From Pedobacter rhodius (GTDB taxonomy: Bacteria; Bacteroidota; Bacteroidia; Sphingobacteriales; Sphingobacteriaceae): a stretch of 64,000 bases of DNA. Both the position numbers and the translations under genes were made by a program. Shown in pieces: positions 63,570 to 64,000 of this stretch (positions are counted from its first letter, which is position 1; every line of letters starts with the position of its first letter). Where the stretch lies: positions 310,001 through 374,000 of the forward strand of contig NZ_JAPWGL010000001.1 of assembly GCF_027213645.1 (NCBI RefSeq), given 5' to 3'. The notes beneath the pieces were generated by a model. It worked only from the letters and a program-made list of their open reading frames with translations. It was not told the DNA's origin and did not search any database.

Positions 63570-63577
63570 TACATTTG
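63570..63577 (+). promoter_or_regulatory. -7 element of rpsU
   Basis: TACATTTG matches TAnnTTTG and is about 54 bases before the rpsU start. A good -33 TTG is not seen at the usual spacing. Confidence 0.55.
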
Positions 63578-63610
63578 CAACCCTTACAATAAGGAAATTT
63601 AAAAACCACG

Positions 63611-63619
63611 AGAGGAGGT
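63611..63619 (+). promoter_or_regulatory. Extended Shine-Dalgarno of rpsU
   Basis: AGAGGAGGT lies 11 bases before the rpsU ATG. In Flavobacterium and other Bacteroidota the strong site of rpsU lets ribosomes lacking bS21 translate it preferentially, an autoregulatory loop. The sequence fits that model. Confidence 0.75.
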
Positions 63620-63630
63620 ATTTCAGCGTT

Positions 63631-63825
63631 ATGATCATTATTAACATTAAAGACGGCGAATCATTAGATAAAGCCCTTAAACGTTTCAAGAAGAAATTCG
63701 AAAAAACAGGTGTATTAAGAGAACTTCGTAGTCGTCAGGCATACGAGAAAAAATCTGTAGCTCGTCGTACTGAAATTAAACATGCTGTTTACATTCAAAA
63801 CATGAACCAGGATACAACTGTATAG
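63631..63825 (+). CDS. rpsU: 30S ribosomal protein bS21
   Basis: Small-subunit platform protein of 64 residues, very basic. The core is MIIINIKDGESLDKALKRFK, then KKFEKTGVLRELRSRQAYEKKSVARR, with a C-terminal extension (TEIKHAVYIQNMNQ) usual in Bacteroidota. With bS6 and bS18 it buries the anti-Shine-Dalgarno tail of 16S rRNA. It is a single-gene unit with its own promoter, a strong Shine-Dalgarno and a terminator. Confidence 0.96.
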   Translation: MIIINIKDGESLDKALKRFKKKFEKTGVLRELRSRQAYEKKSVARRTEIKHAVYIQNMNQDTTV

Positions 63826-63847
63826 TTGTAACATATATAATAATACT

Positions 63848-63886
63848 AAATGCCTTTAGATTTTTCTAAGGGCATTTTTTTTTTGT
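63848..63886 (+). terminator. Terminator of rpsU
   Basis: AAATGCCTTTAGA and TCTAAGGGCATTT pair with a TTTT loop, followed by a T run. Confidence 0.88.
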
Positions 63887-64000
63887 AAAAATTTCTGTTA
63901 ATAATTCCTTAATGTTAAAACTATTAGTAACTTCAATTTTAGTGAAGGACTAATATATACTAAATGTTGCTGAACAGTTTTTTAACCTATCTATCACACG

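Overview
The window looks like chromosome from a member of the Bacteroidota, most likely Sphingobacteriaceae (Pedobacter-like). The signs are the promoters (TTG, about 19-20 bases, TAnnTTTG ahead of rpsF, rpsT and a tRNA-Phe gene), the near absence of Shine-Dalgarno sequences except at a few ribosomal protein genes, a SusC/SusD pair, several Cys-Lys-Lys lipoproteins, LytTR-type signalling, and low GC with very AT-rich gaps. It is mostly core genome. I see no prophage, insertion sequence, CRISPR array or rRNA operon.

Layout. 1-1.3 kb: rpsF-rpsR-rplI. 1.5-9.2 kb: an SDR, mtgA, an AsmA-like protein, small conserved proteins and a two-gene Fe-S electron-transfer unit. 9.4-9.7 kb: two identical tRNA-Phe genes in a tandem duplication. 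10-16 kb: an S41 peptidase lipoprotein, a LEA-like lipoprotein, a DUF47 protein, a GNAT enzyme and a LytS/LytTR two-component system. 16-25 kb: a MazG-like pyrophosphohydrolase, a SWIM-SNF2 helicase, two NAD-binding epimerase-like proteins, a Crp-family regulator, thymidine kinase and two hypotheticals. 25.4-33.7 kb (minus): the elongasome operon mreB-mreC-mreD-mrdA-rodA, with purH and purN upstream. 33.9-43.5 kb (plus): rpsT, radC, a nuclease/phosphatase, an Lgt-like protein with a Tes-like radical SAM enzyme and two tiny membrane paralogues, pheT, a coiled-coil protein, zapA, a probable 6S-type RNA and rny. 43.6-51.8 kb: a Mpo1-like protein, a TonB receptor with a beta-helix lipoprotein, hypotheticals, a transglutaminase-like protein and an acyltransferase. 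52-53.3 kb: a gene-poor AT-rich island with a HEPN-like gene between diverged direct repeats. 53.3-57.8 kb: a fused acyltransferase/GNAT (OlsF-type) protein, a ComEA-like protein, an acyl-CoA dehydrogenase and DUF6496. 57.9-63.8 kb: a small membrane protein, SusC/SusD and rpsU.

The most interesting points are these. (1) The Lgt-like/radical SAM/two-small-membrane-protein operon at 35.8-38.4 kb looks like an uncharacterised lipid-modifying system. (2) A heptamer array (consensus NGATACT) lies in the same orientation and ends 5-6 bases before the start codon of three unrelated genes. (3) Genes for all three proteins that bury the anti-Shine-Dalgarno in Bacteroidota (bS6, bS18, bS21) are here, and two of them have strong Shine-Dalgarno sequences. 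(4) A rod-like 6S-type RNA lies between zapA and rny.

Limits. Everything was read by eye, with no homology search or folding run. Family calls rest on recognised motifs. Start codons were moved inward from the longest frame where family length and context argued for it.
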